From JANRKF01 sp964519595 (GTDB taxonomy: Bacteria; Pseudomonadota; Alphaproteobacteria; Rickettsiales; SXRF01), in assembly GCA_964519595.1 (NCBI GenBank), contig CAZFJN010000067.1:1-5237 (forward strand): a stretch of DNA of 5,237 nucleotides, in the 5' to 3' direction. Below, piece by piece: positions 5,236-5,237 of this stretch (within the stretch, counting starts at the first letter, position 1; each line of letters starts with the position of its first letter). A program made the translations under genes and the position numbers. A model generated the notes under the pieces. It searched no databases and had not been told where the DNA came from. It saw only the letters and a list, made by a program, of their open reading frames with translations.

Positions 5236-5237
5236 GA

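Overview
The window looks like a bacterial chromosome segment of moderate, uneven GC. It carries one housekeeping catabolic gene (an acyl-CoA dehydrogenase of about 595 residues) set among AT-richer accessory genes. The dehydrogenase type, the two small toxin-antitoxin modules and the short tandem repeat families would suit a proteobacterium, perhaps an alphaproteobacterium with a host-associated or accessory-rich genome. That placement is inference; no rRNA or other phylogenetic marker is present.

Layout, left to right. (1) Minus strand 31-486: a 151-residue orphan protein with a Cys/His cluster that might bind zinc. (2) Plus strand 644-1260: a ParD-like ribbon-helix-helix antitoxin overlapping a ParE-like toxin, driven by a promoter (583-611) whose -35 and -10 boxes each lie within or overlap an inverted repeat, as expected for autoregulation. 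(3) 1261-1457: an intergenic region dominated by degenerate 8-bp repeats in opposing orientations, which can fold into a stem of about 32 bp. (4) Plus strand 1458-3245: the acyl-CoA dehydrogenase, with catalytic Glu440. Four exact tandem GGGATCA heptamers are embedded in its C-terminal coding region. (5) Minus strand 3277-4551: a 424-residue J-domain protein, converging on the dehydrogenase. (6) 4552-4730: an AT-rich intergenic region. (7) Plus strand 4737-5235: a RelB/DinJ-like antitoxin overlapping a RelE-like toxin gene that is split by a one-base frameshift near 5045-5047.

The most notable structure is a 20/21-bp direct repeat (16 bp exact). One copy forms the last codons and stop of the dehydrogenase (3226-3246); the other lies upstream of the relB-like gene (4629-4649). 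Together they bracket the J-domain gene. The simplest reading is that a cassette of about 1.4 kb with the J-domain gene entered at the 3' end of the dehydrogenase gene and duplicated that end, leaving it functional. No integrase or transposase is visible.

Functionally, the dehydrogenase probably oxidises an acyl-CoA in a fatty-acid or related pathway and has no pathway partner here. The parDE-like module looks intact. The relBE-like module probably retains only its antitoxin unless the frameshift is a sequencing error. No complete new multi-gene defence or metabolic system is evident. The candidates for novelty are the J-domain cassette and its flanking repeats, the two short-repeat families, and the orphan protein.
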